Source: CAWBRT01 sp963832365
GTDB lineage: Bacteria > Acidobacteriota > Terriglobia > Terriglobales > Acidobacteriaceae
DNA length: 64,000 bases
Direction of reading: 5' to 3'
NCBI GenBank assembly: GCA_963832365.1
Contig: CAWHUL010000006.1
Span: forward strand, 62,001-126,000
The position numbers were made by a program, and so were the translations under genes. Below the pieces are notes generated by a model, which worked only from the letters and a program-made list of their open reading frames with translations, did no database searches and had not been told where the DNA came from. How positions within the stretch are numbered: position 1 is the first letter of the stretch; the number at the start of each line of letters is the position of its first letter. Positions 63,261 to 64,000 of the stretch are shown here, piece by piece.

Positions 63261-64000
63261 ATGACTGCAAGATCGAACACGGAATCCGCGCCGAACGGCA
63301 ACGGAGTGCCTGGGGCGCATCCCGAGATCAATCCCTGGATTATCGCCATTGCGGTGATGTTGGGCACCTTCATGGAGGTGCTCGATACCACGGTGGTGAA
63401 CGTGGCGTTGCCGCACATCGCGGGCAATCTGTCGGCTACGGTTGATGAAACGACATGGGTGCTGACCTCGTACCTGGTCTCGAACGCGATTGTTTTGCCG
63501 ATTGCCGGATGGCTTTCCAATCACTTTGGGCGCAAGCGCATCCTGTTGGCCTCTGTCTTCGGATTCACGGTGTCGTCGCTGGCCTGCGGTTTGGCGCCAA
63601 ACCTGACCACGCTGATCGTGTTTCGCATTATCCAGGGAGCAACCGGCGGCGGTCTGCAACCGCTATCGCAAGCCATTATGCTCGAGGCCTTCCCGCCACA
63701 GGATCGCGGCAAGGCAATGGCCTTCTGGGGATTTGGGATTGTGGTCGCGCCGATGCTTGGGCCCGTGCTCGGCGGATGGATTACCGACACCTATTCCTGG
63801 CGCTGGATTTTCTACCTCAACCTGCCGATCGGCATCGCAGCCGTTATCATGGCGAAACTCTTCGTCTTCGATCCGCCCTACATCCGGCGCACCTCCAACC
63901 GGATCGACTACTGGGGATTCGGCCTGCTGATCGTGGGTATGGCAGGGCTCCAGATCATGCTCGACAAAGGCCAGCAGGAAGACTGGTTCAGCTCAAAGTT
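63261..64000 (+). CDS. DHA2-family (EmrB/QacA) drug:proton antiporter, 3' end outside window
   Basis: The visible 246 residues contain the DHA2 start AVMLGTFMEVLDTTVVNVALPHIAG and motif A (NHFGRKRILLASVFGF), then motif C (GFGIVVAPMLGPVLGGWI) with the WRWIFYLNLPIG that is typical of 14-helix DHA2 pumps. The ATG at 63261 follows 14 bases after the emrA-like stop. Together with the two preceding genes it forms a tripartite exporter for hydrophobic toxic compounds; substrates are unknown. It is cut by the end of the window. Confidence 0.93.
   Translation, partial: MTARSNTESAPNGNGVPGAHPEINPWIIAIAVMLGTFMEVLDTTVVNVALPHIAGNLSATVDETTWVLTSYLVSNAIVLPIAGWLSNHFGRKRILLASVFGFTVSSLACGLAPNLTTLIVFRIIQGATGGGLQPLSQAIMLEAFPPQDRGKAMAFWGFGIVVAPMLGPVLGGWITDTYSWRWIFYLNLPIGIAAVIMAKLFVFDPPYIRRTSNRIDYWGFGLLIVGMAGLQIMLDKGQQEDWFSSK

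Overview
The window looks like chromosomal DNA of an Acidobacteriota bacterium, probably of the Terriglobia/Koribacter type. This is inferred from the roughly 60% GC, the gene content (two HpnI-like lipid glycosyltransferases, an Hfq-HflX pair, an F-type ATPase operon without subunits a and c, DUF2207-LemA, many ArnT-like glycosyltransferases) and the very dense short palindromic repeats between genes. No rRNA, tRNA, CRISPR array, prophage or insertion sequence was found. The window cuts a gene at each end: a MacB-type ABC permease on the left and a DHA2-family drug exporter on the right.

Layout. 1-6.4 kb: two MacB-like permeases, two convergent HpnI-like glycosyltransferases (one frameshifted) and an ArnT-like membrane glycosyltransferase. 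6.8-10.4 kb: a small secreted protein, a lipoprotein phosphoesterase broken by two compensating frameshifts, and tyrS. 10.5-15 kb: a probable molybdenum-cofactor (Moco) riboswitch in front of moaA, then nadA, a frameshifted alpha/beta hydrolase and a DUF2203 protein. 15-24 kb: lipoproteins with Ig-like and SH3-like domains, an unusual phosphoribosyltransferase-kinase fusion, a DegT aminotransferase, a Tat-exported flavoprotein and a urate-oxidase-N-like membrane protein. 24-33 kb: hfq-hflX, a candidate antisense small RNA, and atpF'-F-H-A-G-D-C. 33-43 kb: 3-hydroxyacyl-CoA dehydrogenase, a YycJ-like hydrolase, a decayed GIY-YIG nuclease inside a dispersed repeat, pyrD, serS, a LolA-like protein and a second ArnT-like enzyme. 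43-55 kb: a GH18-deacetylase-GT2 fusion, pruA, two response regulators, a PilZ protein, a three-gene envelope-stress-like cluster, DUF2207 and LemA. 55-64 kb: a DASS transporter, MaoC-like, quinone oxidoreductase, OsmC plus an ECF sigma factor, a rhodanese, and a TolC-HlyD-EmrB tripartite exporter.

Two dispersed repeat families fill most intergenic gaps. Family B is short hairpins of about 35-50 bp with CCCCA and TGGGG arms, usually ending GGGGCACC. Family A is elements of about 90-250 bp with inverted ends TGTCATNCTGAGCG and CGCTCAGNATGACA. One family A copy contains the remains of a GIY-YIG nuclease, which hints at how the family once moved.

Three genes are broken by single-base frameshifts whose reading frames resume perfectly. 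Either the underlying assembly has indel errors or these genes have decayed recently. The strongest candidates for new biology are the approximately 87-nt antisense RNA carrying a 16S-like anti-Shine-Dalgarno 5' end (about 26.2 kb), the GIY-YIG fossil inside the repeat (36.6-36.9 kb) and the PRTase-kinase fusion with its small partner (17.6-19.6 kb).
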